Shown here: one piece after another, positions 6,631 to 7,201 of the stretch
Position numbering within the stretch: the first letter of the stretch is position 1
Layout of the letters: each line of letters starts with the position of its first letter
Source of the DNA: Methylococcaceae bacterium
GTDB taxonomy: Bacteria > Pseudomonadota > Gammaproteobacteria > Methylococcales > Methylomonadaceae
Length of the DNA: 7,201 bases
Assembly: GCA_013140465.1 (NCBI GenBank)
Contig: JABFST010000223.1
Location: forward strand, 1 to 7,201
Direction: 5' to 3'
The notes under the pieces: generated by a model
The model's input: the letters and a program-made list of their open reading frames with translations, nothing else
Told to the model about the DNA's origin: nothing
Database searches by the model: none
Program-made: the position numbers and the translations under genes

Positions 6631-7201
6631 TCAGATAAATGGCATGATGGCGGTGGCAGCCATCGAGGAAAGGGACATGAACAACAAATCTAAAACCCAG
6701 CGCAAAAAGTCTATTGTTAGCGACACTGTTGCACTGACCACTCGGCCTAAAAACTTAAAGATGGCGCTGATTAAATGCTTGACATAACCCGCAACCTCAA
6801 CAGAAAACTCTAGGCCCTTACCTATTAACCAAGCCATTTGGTCGAGAACCGTCGCGCCAATAGTCAAGGCTGTGCCTAAGGCACCGACTAAAATCTCCCC
6901 GCATTTTTTCAGTATCCACAACAGCGCACGTCCTATCATCCCTAGCAGTTTAGTTGATCCCATCATAAAACCTCCCCCTGTGCCTGCCGAATGCTCTAGC
7001 CACGCCCGGACTTGCGCATCGCTATTGGGATTTGCCGGAACTTTCAAATCGTCCCAAACCTTATTTGCCACCCCAGGAATATAACTGCCCAGCATATTAT
7101 GCGCAGCGATGCTGATTAAGCCGTCGATGTCGTTATCTATCACCAAACCCAGTTCATTGTTGGGCAAGTGCTGAAACGGAAACAAGGGTATCATCGGGAC
7201 T
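6631..7201 (-). CDS. Hypothetical glycine-rich amphipathic/hydrophobic protein, probably 5'-truncated by window edge
   Basis: The minus-strand frame ends with TGA at 6631-6633. An ATG at 7192-7194 would give 187 residues, but the frame stays open to the window edge (two further codons, V-P) and too little sequence remains to see a ribosome binding site. The true start is unknown. Counting from that ATG, residues 1-70 are soluble in character. From about 80 to the end there is a near-continuous series of amphipathic to hydrophobic helices, with glycines and single charged residues (K, D, E, R) at intervals, such as ILVGALGTALTIGATVL and FLRWVLDLLFMSL. Such a tail could insert in a membrane or pack as a helical bundle. 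I do not recognise the family. It converges on the ATPase operon and is not obviously part of it. Confidence 0.65.
   Translation of the reverse strand, partial: VPMIPLFPFQHLPNNELGLVIDNDIDGLISIAAHNMLGSYIPGVANKVWDDLKVPANPNSDAQVRAWLEHSAGTGGGFMMGSTKLLGMIGRALLWILKKCGEILVGALGTALTIGATVLDQMAWLIGKGLEFSVEVAGYVKHLISAIFKFLGRVVSATVSLTIDFLRWVLDLLFMSLSSMAATAIMPFI

Noticed and set aside
6872..7084. 70-codon plus-strand open frame opposite the minus-strand gene
   Set aside because: Its proline/serine-rich composition is what the glycine- and hydrophobic-rich minus-strand gene would give in antisense; the minus frame is longer and more protein-like.

Overview
The window looks bacterial: densely packed genes, Shine-Dalgarno sites of the GGAG/AGGAG type, and tightly coupled gene junctions. 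Base composition is moderate, slightly AT-rich by eye, with frequent TTA/TTG leucine codons. A REP-like repeat of the GTGGGAGCGG type near the right end would fit a gammaproteobacterium, but this is a weak guess and no gene here identifies the taxon. I recognise no housekeeping gene, rRNA, tRNA, transposase or CRISPR array.

Positions 2-6347 hold three consecutive plus-strand genes that almost certainly form one transcription unit entering from the left. The first (2-3142) is the C-terminal part of a large protein whose start lies outside the window. It has a proline-rich tandem-repeat linker, about 600 residues I cannot assign, and a C-terminal P-loop ATPase of the STAND/prokaryotic AAA type. 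The second (3142-4365) overlaps its stop codon by one base and encodes a 407-residue, tryptophan-rich protein of unknown family with an internal 27-residue tandem duplication. The third (4368-6347) starts 2 nt after the second and encodes a 659-residue membrane ATPase. Its P-loop domain is split: Walker A is at the N-terminus, Walker B is about 345 residues later, and several hydrophobic segments lie between. That layout recalls KAP-type NTPases.

Positions 6348-6630 are non-coding and contain a weak terminator-like hairpin and two structured inverted-repeat elements. They separate the operon from a convergent minus-strand gene (6631 to the window edge), which encodes the end of a glycine-rich, amphipathic to hydrophobic protein of unknown function.

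The most interesting feature is the module itself: a large STAND-like ATPase, an orphan protein and a membrane-embedded ATPase, made together under translational coupling. The arrangement is compatible with a membrane-associated NTPase signalling or conflict (possibly anti-phage) system. That function is inferred from architecture only and no activity can be read from the sequence.
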